From JAXLVB01 sp046329195 (GTDB lineage Bacteria > Bacteroidota > Bacteroidia > Cytophagales > Spirosomataceae), in the NCBI GenBank assembly GCA_046329195.1, contig JAXLVB010000002.1:1488001-1552000 (forward strand): 64,000 nt of DNA, in the 5' to 3' direction. Both the position numbers and the translations under genes were made by a program. Under the pieces are notes generated by a model. The model was not told the DNA's origin. It ran no database searches and worked only from the letters and a program-made list of their open reading frames with translations. Positions 18,099 to 27,358 of the stretch are shown here, in pieces (within the stretch, counting starts at the first letter, position 1; every line of letters begins with the position of its first letter).

Positions 18099-21000
18099 TT
18101 AAAACGTAAAATTCAACCCAAGTACCAATGAACGTGGTAGTGGAAGCCCGCCGTAGTCGCCAGCTTCTGGAAATGACGAACTACCACTCAGGTCGGTGTT
18201 GGTGGCTTCTGGGTTAAATCCACCCTTGTATTTGTCAAAGCCAAAGAAGTTTTCGGCTGTTATGTAAATACGAGCACCGGGTACTTGAGGCATTTTCAAG
18301 ATGGTTTTGAGATCATAGCCCAAGGTAATGTTACGAACTCGCACATAATCAGACGAATACAACCAGTCAGTGTTCTTGATACGGCCAAACGTAGAGTAGG
18401 CCTTGCTCACTTCGCCAGCGCCTGGATTATCGGGTGAGCGCCAGCGGTCTCTGTAAAATCCGAGGGCATTGTCAGTAAAGCCTTGTCCTGTACGACCCAG
18501 TGCACGACCCAAGAGCGAATACAAAGAGCCGCCGTTTTGTCCTTGTACCAAAATCGTGAGGTCAAAACCTCGGTAGCGGAAGCTGTTAGTAACACCCCAG
18601 ATGTAATTTGGCGTGGGGTGTCCTACAATCACACGGTCGTTGGCATCAATTACTCCATCGCCATTGGCATCATAATACTTAGGGTCACCTACGGTTTCTG
18701 AACCAAACAAAGCGGCCTTGCTGTCAATGTCTTGTTGGGTTAAGATACCGATTTGCTTTACTACATAAACGCTGTAGAGGGGTTCGCCAATGCGCAACAA
18801 CGAGTGCGAAATATCAAATGCCGATGGAATCAGAATTTGGTCTTGTCCGCCTGCCAACGCCACTACTTTGTTGGAGTTATGGCTCAAATTCACCGAAGTA
18901 GTCCATTTGAAGTTCCCCGTTGTGTTACGACTGTTGATTTCGAGTTCCCAACCACGGTTACGTACGCTACCCGCATTGCTCAAATACGACGAAAAGCCCG
19001 TAGCACCCGGAATCGGTACGTTCAACAACAGACCTTCATTGAGTTTGTTGTACACATCAAACGAAAGACTCAGGCGGTTGTTCAGAATGACAGCATCTAA
19101 GCCAAAGTCAATGGTTTTTGAGGTTTCCCAAGTCAAATCAGGATTCGTAACGCTGTTAGGTGCTTGACCAATAGCGGCAGTACCGTTAAAAGTATAGTTG
19201 GCTGTGGCTAAGGTTGGCACGGTGCTATAGTCGCCAATATTGTAGTTACCAGCAGTACCGAAGCTGGCACGTAGTTTTAAGTCGTTGATTAGAGTGATTG
19301 ATTTCATGAAGGATTCTTCCGAAATCCGCCAGCCTACAGAAGCGGATGGGAAGACACCCCACTGGGTATTAGCTCCAAAACGAGACGAACCATCTCGACG
19401 CAAACTGGCTGATAGTAAATATTTATCCGCAAAATTGTACTGTACACGGCCAAAGTACGAAATCAAGACATTGCGAGACTCTGTGGTGTTACCAGTGATT
19501 CCGTTGGCGGCGTTGAGTGTGGTGATGACGTTGCTACTAAAGCCTCCGTTGGAGCTAAGGGTAGAGGTTTCGAGTTTTCCAGAGTTGTAAGAATAACCAG
19601 CCATTGCCGAAATCGTATGTTTATTGGCAATCGTTGTGTTGTAGGTAAGCGTATTTTCGTTGACAAACGTTCGTTTTCGATAGGTTGAATATGACCCTGA
19701 CGTTAAGGTAGTTAACTGCGCCAACCGAGTAGCCAGCGTACTGGCAATGATATATGGGTTATACGACTTGGACGTATTGTCAGTATTATCGAGGTTGACC
19801 GTAGTGCGCCAGGTTAGCCCTTTTACAATTTCATAGTCGGCAAACACAGAACCCAGCGTACGAAAACGCTTGGTTTCGCCAATGACATTTTCCAATTTGC
19901 CAATGGCACCGTTGGTTGAGGTACTCCAACGATACTGGCCAAAAGCACCCACGTTCGGATACACGCCCATGGTATCTTCTTGCACAGGAGTCATACTCAC
20001 CAGTTGGTGCAGAATATTATCTTTACCTTCTACACCTGGATCGTTGTTGATGGAGTAAGTAGGTGACAAATTCAAGCCAAGTTTAAGCTTTTTGGTAGCG
20101 TTTACCTCTACATTGGCCCGAGCTGAATAGGCTGTATAATTGGTGTTAATCACCATCCCTTGTTGATTGACGTAATTGCCTGAAATATAATAACGAGCCT
20201 TTTCATTGCCACCACTGGCCGAAATCTGATGATTTTGTACCATCCCTTTGCGGAAGGCCAAATCCTGCCAATCAAAATAATTCAAACCCGGATGCCCAGG
20301 CTGCGTCCAACGGTCGTCGGTCATCAAACTGGTATTCACCGTTCCAACTGGTAACCCCAAAATCACCCGACGTTGCTCGTTGGTTTGTGTAGCCGTACGA
20401 CCTGCACCCGAGGCAACCCACTGGGCATTAATCATTTCGGTGGCTCGGTCAACCCATTCGTTTGCGCTCAACATATCTAATTTTCGTGAGCGTTCCATAA
20501 AACCCGTATAGGTATTTAACGTGATGGAAGCCTTGCCGGACTTCCCCCGCTTGGTGGTAATGAGCACTACCCCATTAGCAGCCCGAGAACCGTAAATAGC
20601 AGCTGCAGCGGCATCTTTCAACACCTGAATAGACTCAATATCGTTGGGGTTGATATTGTCTAGCGGGTTTCCAGTTGCATAGTTACCAGACCCATTAGGT
20701 GCGGCTGTAGCCAGCGGAAAACCATCAATCACATAAAGCGGTTCATTCCCTGCTGTGATTGACCCACTCCCCCGCACCTGCACGCTAAATGCCTTGCCCA
20801 AGCCACCACTTGTTTGTTTTACTTGTACACCCGCCATCTGCCCCACCAATGCTTGGTCAACTCGGAGGATAGGACGTTGGTCAATCGTTTTGGTATCAAA
20901 CGACGTCAAAGCACCCGTTACGTCCGCTTTTTTGGCGGTACCATATCCAATCACCACTACTTCGTCAAGCGCACGACTATCTTGCTGAAGTTTAACAGAC

Positions 21001-21284
21001 ACTACCGTTTGGTTCGTGACTGTAACCGATTGCGACACATACCCGATAAATGAAAAGGTAAGAGTAAAAGGGGCGGCACCTGTCACCCGAAGGCTAAATT
21101 CACCTTTTGCATTGGTGACGGCTCCACTGGTTGACCCTTTTTGAACCACACTGACACCGGGTAGGCCTTCGTTGTTGTCTGACGAAGTAACTACCCCTGT
21201 AATGACCTGTGCCATCAAGCTACTGCTTGATAGCAAGGCGAAGATTAGCAAAAGAAGTTTTGCTAATTTTGTAAAGTTTTGCAT
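18099..21284 (-). CDS. SusC/RagA-family TonB-dependent nutrient transporter
   Basis: 1061 residues from the ATG at 21284; a TTG four codons earlier is in frame. A signal peptide ends near LMAQ. A carboxypeptidase-D-like regulatory domain (about 27-100, with V-V-T-S-S-D-N-N-E-G-L-P-G-V-S-V) precedes the TonB box region (L-D-E-V-V-V-I-G-Y-G), the plug with P-L-Y-V-I-D-G-F-P and G-S-R-A-A-N-G-V-V-L-I-T-T-K, and a 22-strand barrel ending in aromatic F-T-F. No STN domain is present, so control by FecIR-type anti-sigma is unlikely. It imports a nutrient together with the SusD partner; no sensor gene lies next to the pair. Confidence 0.95.
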   Translation of the reverse strand: MQNFTKLAKLLLLIFALLSSSSLMAQVITGVVTSSDNNEGLPGVSVVQKGSTSGAVTNAKGEFSLRVTGAAPFTLTFSFIGYVSQSVTVTNQTVVSVKLQQDSRALDEVVVIGYGTAKKADVTGALTSFDTKTIDQRPILRVDQALVGQMAGVQVKQTSGGLGKAFSVQVRGSGSITAGNEPLYVIDGFPLATAAPNGSGNYATGNPLDNINPNDIESIQVLKDAAAAAIYGSRAANGVVLITTKRGKSGKASITLNTYTGFMERSRKLDMLSANEWVDRATEMINAQWVASGAGRTATQTNEQRRVILGLPVGTVNTSLMTDDRWTQPGHPGLNYFDWQDLAFRKGMVQNHQISASGGNEKARYYISGNYVNQQGMVINTNYTAYSARANVEVNATKKLKLGLNLSPTYSINNDPGVEGKDNILHQLVSMTPVQEDTMGVYPNVGAFGQYRWSTSTNGAIGKLENVIGETKRFRTLGSVFADYEIVKGLTWRTTVNLDNTDNTSKSYNPYIIASTLATRLAQLTTLTSGSYSTYRKRTFVNENTLTYNTTIANKHTISAMAGYSYNSGKLETSTLSSNGGFSSNVITTLNAANGITGNTTESRNVLISYFGRVQYNFADKYLLSASLRRDGSSRFGANTQWGVFPSASVGWRISEESFMKSITLINDLKLRASFGTAGNYNIGDYSTVPTLATANYTFNGTAAIGQAPNSVTNPDLTWETSKTIDFGLDAVILNNRLSLSFDVYNKLNEGLLLNVPIPGATGFSSYLSNAGSVRNRGWELEINSRNTTGNFKWTTSVNLSHNSNKVVALAGGQDQILIPSAFDISHSLLRIGEPLYSVYVVKQIGILTQQDIDSKAALFGSETVGDPKYYDANGDGVIDANDRVIVGHPTPNYIWGVTNSFRYRGFDLTILVQGQNGGSLYSLLGRALGRTGQGFTDNALGFYRDRWRSPDNPGAGEVSKAYSTFGRIKNTDWLYSSDYVRVRNITLGYDLKTILKMPQVPGARIYITAENFFGFDKYKGGFNPEATNTDLSGSSSFPEAGDYGGLPLPRSLVLGLNFTF

Positions 21285-21615
21285 AGAAACAAACAATTAA
21301 ATAAGCTTTTGTTAGAAAATAGGTTCATAGAAGAACATCTCTTTTCATAACAAAGCTGGTAGTTCCTTGCTTGTAAACCGTCCCGCACCTACCTGTATAT
21401 GACTATTTTAGTATCAAATTGGCTTAGAATGATTCTCAAGAGCTATTTAACGCCTGATAGACTAATGCCAAGGTTTGAATCTTTACATTTCAAATTTTCT
21501 GACGCTAACAGAATATTCAGGATAAAAATAGTGTGTATTGTTCGTTATGGGAGCCACGCTATTATTTTGCTTTGTTAATAAACAAACCCACTAACCTGTC
21601 ATTCGATACATACTC
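21285..21615. other. Intergenic region between divergent susC and DHFR-like genes
   Basis: 331 bp that must hold both promoters. No full TAnnTTTG element with proper spacing was found, and there is no tRNA, hairpin terminator or long repeat. The stretch is AT-rich near both starts. Confidence 0.5.
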
Positions 21616-22176
21616 ATGACCACCTCTTTTACCTTAACAATACACATGGTTTCAAGCCTTGATGGGATGATTGCCAAAAAAGACAACAGTGTTTCGTGGT
21701 TTGATACCCCTGATTACTATGAAAATGGCATAGAATTAACCCAGCAAGCCACCGAAGCCTTTCTTAAAACGATTGACTGCTATGTCATGGGCGCACATAC
21801 CTACAAACACGCTCTTGAGCTTTCCAAAGCGTATGGATGGCCTTATGGCAACGTGCCAACCATTGTAGTAACGCACCGAAACCTAACCACAGACCGACCA
21901 AACATAGAATTTTATTCGGGTGATTTAACCCTACTTGTTAATGAGCGCTTAAAACCTAACTTCAAGCATGTTTGGTTGGTTGGCGGGGCAATGCTTGCCA
22001 ATGATTTCATTCGCCTCCACCTAGCCGATGAACTACGATTGTCTATTCTACCCATTATTTTAGGAGATGGCGTATTGTTTTGGGAACAGATAGCCCAAGA
22101 GCAGCCCTTACACCTCAAAACTGTGAATGCCTATAAAAGTGGAATGGTAGAGTTGTGTTATGAACTCAAAAAGTAG
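21616..22176 (+). CDS. Dihydrofolate reductase-family protein (RibD C-terminal-like)
   Basis: 186 residues. The start T-I-H-M-V-S-S-L-D-G-M-I-A matches the first strand and loop of RibD-C/DHFR-like proteins. C-Y-V-M-G-A-H-T-Y and V-W-L-V-G-G-A-M-L-A-N give the nucleotide-binding region, and L-S-I-L-P-I-I-L-G-D-G the last strand. Such proteins bind NADPH and reduce small molecules, but they are not the housekeeping folA type. It is probably monocistronic. Confidence 0.85.
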   Translation: MTTSFTLTIHMVSSLDGMIAKKDNSVSWFDTPDYYENGIELTQQATEAFLKTIDCYVMGAHTYKHALELSKAYGWPYGNVPTIVVTHRNLTTDRPNIEFYSGDLTLLVNERLKPNFKHVWLVGGAMLANDFIRLHLADELRLSILPIILGDGVLFWEQIAQEQPLHLKTVNAYKSGMVELCYELKK

Positions 22177-22273
22177 CTTATCGCCCCTTCTTCCACACAA
22201 AAAGCTACCATTACTTGCCAACTTGCCAAAGAGGTTTTAACTTTAAAAATCTTTCATCGCAACTCTTTACCAA

Positions 22274-24139
22274 ATGAAACAGCTCTTACGTTTTGGAATA
22301 GTATTCCTCTTGCTTTGTGCCAAAAGCTTTGGTCAATCCTTTAATAATTTACCCGTTATTACGCAGAAACCTCCGCTTCACGGCAAGCACTGGATGGCCG
22401 TAACGGGCAAGCCATTGGCCGCCGCTGCTGGTGCCATGACTTTTACTAAAGGTGGCAACGCCATTGATGCCGCTTGTGCCATGTTGGCTGCCACTTGCAC
22501 CATGTGGGATGTATTGAGTTGGGGTGGGGAAACCCAAGCCTTAATTTACAACCCTAAAACCAAAAAAGTTATTGCTATCAACGCCTTAGGAGTAGCGCCT
22601 ACGGGGGCAACTGCCGATTTTTTCAAAAATAAGGGTATGAATTACCCTCCCGAATTTGGTCCTCTCGCAGCCGTTACGCCTGGAACACCCGGTGGCTTAA
22701 TGACAATTTTGGCCGAATACGGTACCATGTCACTCAAAGAGGTCTTAGCACCTGCTATGCAAATGGCCGAGGGGTATCCTATCGAGGCTCAAACGGCCAA
22801 CTCTATCGAAAAAGCCAAAGAACAAATAAAACAGTGGCCGTATTCAAAAAAAGTATTTTTGCCACACTTGGGCGCCAAATATGAAGCACCCGAGGCTGGT
22901 GAAATTTTTGTTCAAAAAGACTTACTCGAAACGCTTCGAAAAATGGTTAATGCCGAACAACAAGCATTAGCCAAAGGCAAATCACGCAAAGAGGCCATTT
23001 ATGCTGCTTATGACGTATTTTATAAGGGAGAGATTGCAAAGGAATTTGTACGTGGGTGTCAAGAACAAGGTGGATTGATTACAGAACAAGATTTGGCCAA
23101 TTGGAAGGTTAAAATTGAGGAGCCTATGATGACCACCTACAAAGGGATTGAGGTCTATAAACTTCAGCAATGGACGCAAGGCCCTGCCATGCTCCAAACG
23201 CTGAACATCTTAGAGAACTTTGACCTTAAAAGCATGGGGTACAATACCTCACGCTATATACATACGGTTTATCAAGCCATGAACTTGGCGTTTGCAGACC
23301 GTGATTTCTATTACGGCGACCCTGCTTTTGCCCCCGAAGAGCCTATGAAAGGTTTACTTTCAAAAGAATATGCCAAAGAACGAAGCAAGCTTATCAACCC
23401 TGATGCCAACGACCCCAAGATAGGTCCTGGCGACCCCTATCCATATGAGGGCAAGACAAATCCATTCCAAAACTTGCTCAAATCTTGGGGGCATACCAGC
23501 TTGTCTTCACCCAAAAACAATGCAATTCTTGATGCAAAATTTGAAGAAAGCTTCACGGCGGGCACTACTTCCGTAGAAGCCGCAGACGAAGAGGGTTGGG
23601 TTGTCTCCATGACACCAAGCGGTGGCTGGGTACCCGCTTGTATTGCTGGAAACACAGGTGTGGGCATGAGTCAACGCATGCAAGCTTTTGTGCTCGCCCC
23701 CAAAGAAAACCCCTTTAACGTGGTAGAACCCGGTAAGCGTCCCCGTGTTACCCTTACTCCAAGTCTGGCTATGAAAGATGGGAAGCCGTACATCTCTTTT
23801 GCCAAACAAGCTGGCGACGAGCAAGACCAACTCTTACTCCAGTTTTTCTTGAACATGGTAGAATTCAACATGACGGTGCAAGAATCCTGCGAAGCACCGA
23901 GTTTCAAGACCTTTCAGATGTATTCGAGTTTTGGCAAGCATGAGCGCATCAACGGAGGCCTCACCCTCAACGAAGCCACCCCCCACTGGACACGCAAAGA
24001 ATTAGGACGAATGGGCTACAAAATCAATTACCAAGACCGTACCAGTGGCCCCATTAATGCGATCTTTTTTGACTGGAAACACGGCAGTTTCTGGGGCGGT
24101 TCCAGCAACCACGGCGAAGATTATGGAATAGGGTGGTAA
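22274..24139 (+). CDS. Divergent gamma-glutamyltransferase-family Ntn hydrolase
   Basis: 621 residues with a signal peptide (about 1-20, ending SFGQ). The order matches GGT: N-terminal half with G-G-N-A-I-D-A-A-C-A and A-V-T-P-G-T-P-G-G, then the self-cleavage site A-G-T-T-S near residue 430, where the second Thr would become the catalytic N-terminus of the small subunit. Classic GGTs have T-T-H-Y at this point; here Ser follows. The loops P-S-G-G-W and R-P-R-V-T-L-T-P-S agree with the family. It may cleave gamma-glutamyl compounds or act as an acylase in the periplasm; the substrate is not clear. Confidence 0.85.
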   Translation: MKQLLRFGIVFLLLCAKSFGQSFNNLPVITQKPPLHGKHWMAVTGKPLAAAAGAMTFTKGGNAIDAACAMLAATCTMWDVLSWGGETQALIYNPKTKKVIAINALGVAPTGATADFFKNKGMNYPPEFGPLAAVTPGTPGGLMTILAEYGTMSLKEVLAPAMQMAEGYPIEAQTANSIEKAKEQIKQWPYSKKVFLPHLGAKYEAPEAGEIFVQKDLLETLRKMVNAEQQALAKGKSRKEAIYAAYDVFYKGEIAKEFVRGCQEQGGLITEQDLANWKVKIEEPMMTTYKGIEVYKLQQWTQGPAMLQTLNILENFDLKSMGYNTSRYIHTVYQAMNLAFADRDFYYGDPAFAPEEPMKGLLSKEYAKERSKLINPDANDPKIGPGDPYPYEGKTNPFQNLLKSWGHTSLSSPKNNAILDAKFEESFTAGTTSVEAADEEGWVVSMTPSGGWVPACIAGNTGVGMSQRMQAFVLAPKENPFNVVEPGKRPRVTLTPSLAMKDGKPYISFAKQAGDEQDQLLLQFFLNMVEFNMTVQESCEAPSFKTFQMYSSFGKHERINGGLTLNEATPHWTRKELGRMGYKINYQDRTSGPINAIFFDWKHGSFWGGSSNHGEDYGIGW

Positions 24140-24157
24140 GGTTTTGTTAACAACTTG

Positions 24158-24201
24158 CCCCTACCTAATGCTAACCATGCGTTAGTAGGTAGGGGTGCTT
24201 T
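24158..24201 (+). terminator. Rho-independent terminator after the GGT-like gene
   Basis: Arms CCCCTACCTA (24158-24167) and its complement (24186-24195), extended by CTAAC/GTTAG with a 3-nt bulge, are followed by TGCTTTT. Confidence 0.75.
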
Positions 24202-24244
24202 TAAAGTCATTTTTGGTAACTTCCCCGATTAAAACTCATTAAAC

Positions 24245-27200
24245 ATGTATCATTATTTAACTTTTCAAGACGATGTTTCCAATAAATTTTGGCAGATTCA
24301 AACACTTGGTAACTCTTTCACAGTAACATTTGGCCGTATAGGTACTACAGGGCAAAGCCAAACTAAGGCTTTTGATACAATAGAGAAATGTGAGAAAGAA
24401 GCCGAGAAATTAGTGGCTGAGAAACGCAAAAAAGGCTATGAAGAAGATGGATATGAGAGTACTATTATTCAAAAGAGCAATACAATTATTAAAGAAGATA
24501 ACACAAAAGATTTATTAGTTGAGTACGATGAGTTAATCAAAAAGAAGCATTTTGAAGACCTCTTGCCATTTTTACAAAAGCTCTCACAAAGGCAACGTGA
24601 GCCGATGAAAAAGCATATCAAAAAGGCAAAAAGGTATTGGCTCGATTATGTAGAATTGGATAGCAGAGGAACTACAGGTCATACTTGGGGGTATCGTGGA
24701 GATGAAAAACAACGAGAAATCATTGTGTGGAGTGCGATTGCAATTTTTAGTAAAGATGAAATCTGGTCTTGGGATGAACCCTTTAAGGCATTTCAGCATA
24801 CTTTCAATGCTGAAGAAGAAAAGATACTACTTTGGGCAAAACCTACTTGGATTGGAGATTATTTATTGGAAAAAGCGCTCAAAAACGCTTGGATGAGTCC
24901 TCAATATCAAGTTTGGAGAAAATTAGAAGCTTTCGAAATGTTAACGCCTAATCCTCAGTTAGCTGCAATGAGTTTAGGCAATCATAACGTATATCATTCT
25001 GAGTCTAAAAAAGCGCAATCATTTATTGATTTCATAGTAAGTGATACCATAGCCGTCCAACGGGATATTCCCCAACTTTTTGAATACGAAACTAATATAC
25101 AGAATTGTTATGGAAATGATGAAACCTACAAATGGAGGGGTACAAACCTCTGGGAAGCAATTTTTAGAACTTTACTTGATAATGGCAAGTTAAATCGTCA
25201 ATGGTTTCTTGATTCATGTTTACGAGTACAGACTAAGGAGTGGAACAATGGTTCAAAAACATTCTTTAAGAAGTGTATTGACAATATTCAACCAACTGCT
25301 GACGAGTTAATCGAATCGCAAGAGTTTATCTTTCCACTTCTTCATGCTTCATACAATCAGGTTGTAAATTACGGAGTTTCATTACTCAAAAGTTGTTATG
25401 AAGCGGATGGGTTTAATACATCCGCATTTTTGGAGTGGAGTTCACCTGTTTTGATGAGAGACGACTGCAAAGGCTCCATCAAAACACTACTATCAATGTT
25501 TGAGAAAATTGTAAAACACCAGCCCGAATTCCAAGCCTATATTATGGAGTTGATAGCTGACGTCTTTGCTGTCGGAGACTTAACATTGCAGGAAAAGGCT
25601 TCTAAAATACTCCAAAAATACGCACAGACAGACCATGACACATTACAGGAAAAACTTGAACTGTATGCACCCCAATTTCTTGGGAATGTCTCAGAATCAC
25701 TCAAAAGTATTAGAGGTAATGGTGGAAGTGTTCAAGCAAGTTCTATCTCTGAATCTTACCAATTTAGTATCACCTCCCCAACAGTCCTGTTGGCTGAAAA
25801 TGAAGTGCAAATTCCAAACAATTGGAATGATATTTTATTTCATATTGGTACTTTTATTCAGTCTGGAGGTGCGTTAAATGACGAAATCTTGATAGCCATT
25901 TTCATTCAAAAACGTCACCTTTTTCCTTCTGATTATCAGGAACAATGTAAACCTTATTTAAAAAAATTAGAAAAAACCCACTACGAATCGTTGTTTAAGA
26001 ACTTGACAGCTGAGTTCTTAAAAAGTCAAATTAATTTACCAAAGTATGCTCTTACAAAACCTAATTACTTTAACTGGTATAAGAATCAAACTTTAAAATT
26101 ACACTTTGATCGGCTCATTCATGCAGAACAAAAAATTACGGAAGGCTCTACGCTCTCTTTATTGAGCATGCCAACCCATGAACCTTTTTGGGTTGCCCCT
26201 CAAGTGCTTGTAGAGCGGATTATTGCCTATGAAAAAGCAAACGAAGTAATAAATCACCTTGATTTGGCCATAGCAATTGCCCGAATGCCACGAGAACAGG
26301 TAGAACAAGCAATTGTGTCTTGTACCCAAATTAAGAATCAGGATTTGAAAGAACTATTACTCTTCTGCTTAGGAGCAAGTACCCAGATTAAGATTAACAA
26401 GAAGCAAGAATGGAAACTAATTAATGTTGGACGAAAGTGGTATTCTTCAAAAGAAGATGATTATTGCTTCTTGTGGGCGTTAGCTGCTCGTACATATTAT
26501 CCAAATCACATGTTCGAAGAATTTAGAGATACGGCTCTAGCAAGTATTCCATACGTAGTAAATCCACTCCCGATTATACCACAGATCAAAGAACGATGGA
26601 ATGAATGGAATAATTATGAAGGTAAATTAGTGCGAAGTTCCTCTTGGTGGAGTTTAGAATTAGATCTTCCTCAAAGCCGAAGTACCCCCGCTCCTCTTTT
26701 ATACAGTCACGATGTTGTTAGCAAGAGTAAAGATTGGTACCAATCTTTCTATTTTAAGAAAGATGATGTAGTAATTTTTTCTAGTCTTATTCCTCAAAAC
26801 TTAGAGCCTATTTTTGTTTGTATTCTATCAACCGTGTGCGATACCTCTGAAAATGGTACGAGTGCTATTGAGGGTGGCTTGCAAATATTACTTTCAGAAG
26901 GAATGGTTTTTGATGACGCATCTTTACTTTTTTTATCATGCGCCTGTCTCCAACAGAAACGAGAGTATCGAGGATTAGCCGCAGAAGTATTAATATTTCA
27001 TTTTCAACATCAGAGTATCAACTCAAGCAAGCTTGCAGGACAATTAGGTTTTTTACTAAAAAACAAATATGCTCCTATAGCTCGACTTGTAGAAATATTG
27101 GGACTAGTAAAAGATGTCAGTAATCTTCATAACCATGCACTCGTATTACTGCTTGATGGGATACTATTAGCCTTTGATTCAAAAACTGATTTACCCGTTA

Positions 27201-27340
27201 ATTTCAAGAAACTGTTAGAAATATATTTAGATGTTTTGGTGAAAACTCGGCAACAACCTTCAACCGAGCTACGTCAGCATTTAGAACAATGGATAGAATC
27301 TAGCACACTAAAAAATATTGTAAAACAGCTCATACAATAA
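24245..27340 (+). CDS. WGR-domain protein with DUF6493-like C-terminus
   Basis: 1031 residues, no signal peptide, so cytoplasmic. Residues 1-75 form a WGR domain (F-W-Q-I-Q-T-L-G ... V-T-F-G-R-I-G-T-T-G-Q), known from PARPs and bacterial YehI-like proteins. The rest is a long alpha-helical repeat solenoid; the last 150 residues (R-G-L-A-A-E-V-L-I ... L-R-Q-H-L-E-Q-W) resemble DUF6493. This class is usually found with SWIM zinc-finger, MoxR ATPase and VWA genes. Here only the SWIM gene follows, 18 bp downstream. Base composition is more AT-rich than flanking genes, with many Lys and Asn AAA/AAT codons, which hints at acquisition. Function is unknown. Confidence 0.8.
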   Translation: MYHYLTFQDDVSNKFWQIQTLGNSFTVTFGRIGTTGQSQTKAFDTIEKCEKEAEKLVAEKRKKGYEEDGYESTIIQKSNTIIKEDNTKDLLVEYDELIKKKHFEDLLPFLQKLSQRQREPMKKHIKKAKRYWLDYVELDSRGTTGHTWGYRGDEKQREIIVWSAIAIFSKDEIWSWDEPFKAFQHTFNAEEEKILLWAKPTWIGDYLLEKALKNAWMSPQYQVWRKLEAFEMLTPNPQLAAMSLGNHNVYHSESKKAQSFIDFIVSDTIAVQRDIPQLFEYETNIQNCYGNDETYKWRGTNLWEAIFRTLLDNGKLNRQWFLDSCLRVQTKEWNNGSKTFFKKCIDNIQPTADELIESQEFIFPLLHASYNQVVNYGVSLLKSCYEADGFNTSAFLEWSSPVLMRDDCKGSIKTLLSMFEKIVKHQPEFQAYIMELIADVFAVGDLTLQEKASKILQKYAQTDHDTLQEKLELYAPQFLGNVSESLKSIRGNGGSVQASSISESYQFSITSPTVLLAENEVQIPNNWNDILFHIGTFIQSGGALNDEILIAIFIQKRHLFPSDYQEQCKPYLKKLEKTHYESLFKNLTAEFLKSQINLPKYALTKPNYFNWYKNQTLKLHFDRLIHAEQKITEGSTLSLLSMPTHEPFWVAPQVLVERIIAYEKANEVINHLDLAIAIARMPREQVEQAIVSCTQIKNQDLKELLLFCLGASTQIKINKKQEWKLINVGRKWYSSKEDDYCFLWALAARTYYPNHMFEEFRDTALASIPYVVNPLPIIPQIKERWNEWNNYEGKLVRSSSWWSLELDLPQSRSTPAPLLYSHDVVSKSKDWYQSFYFKKDDVVIFSSLIPQNLEPIFVCILSTVCDTSENGTSAIEGGLQILLSEGMVFDDASLLFLSCACLQQKREYRGLAAEVLIFHFQHQSINSSKLAGQLGFLLKNKYAPIARLVEILGLVKDVSNLHNHALVLLLDGILLAFDSKTDLPVNFKKLLEIYLDVLVKTRQQPSTELRQHLEQWIESSTLKNIVKQLIQ

Positions 27341-27358
27341 TCTAAAAATAGTTGTAAT

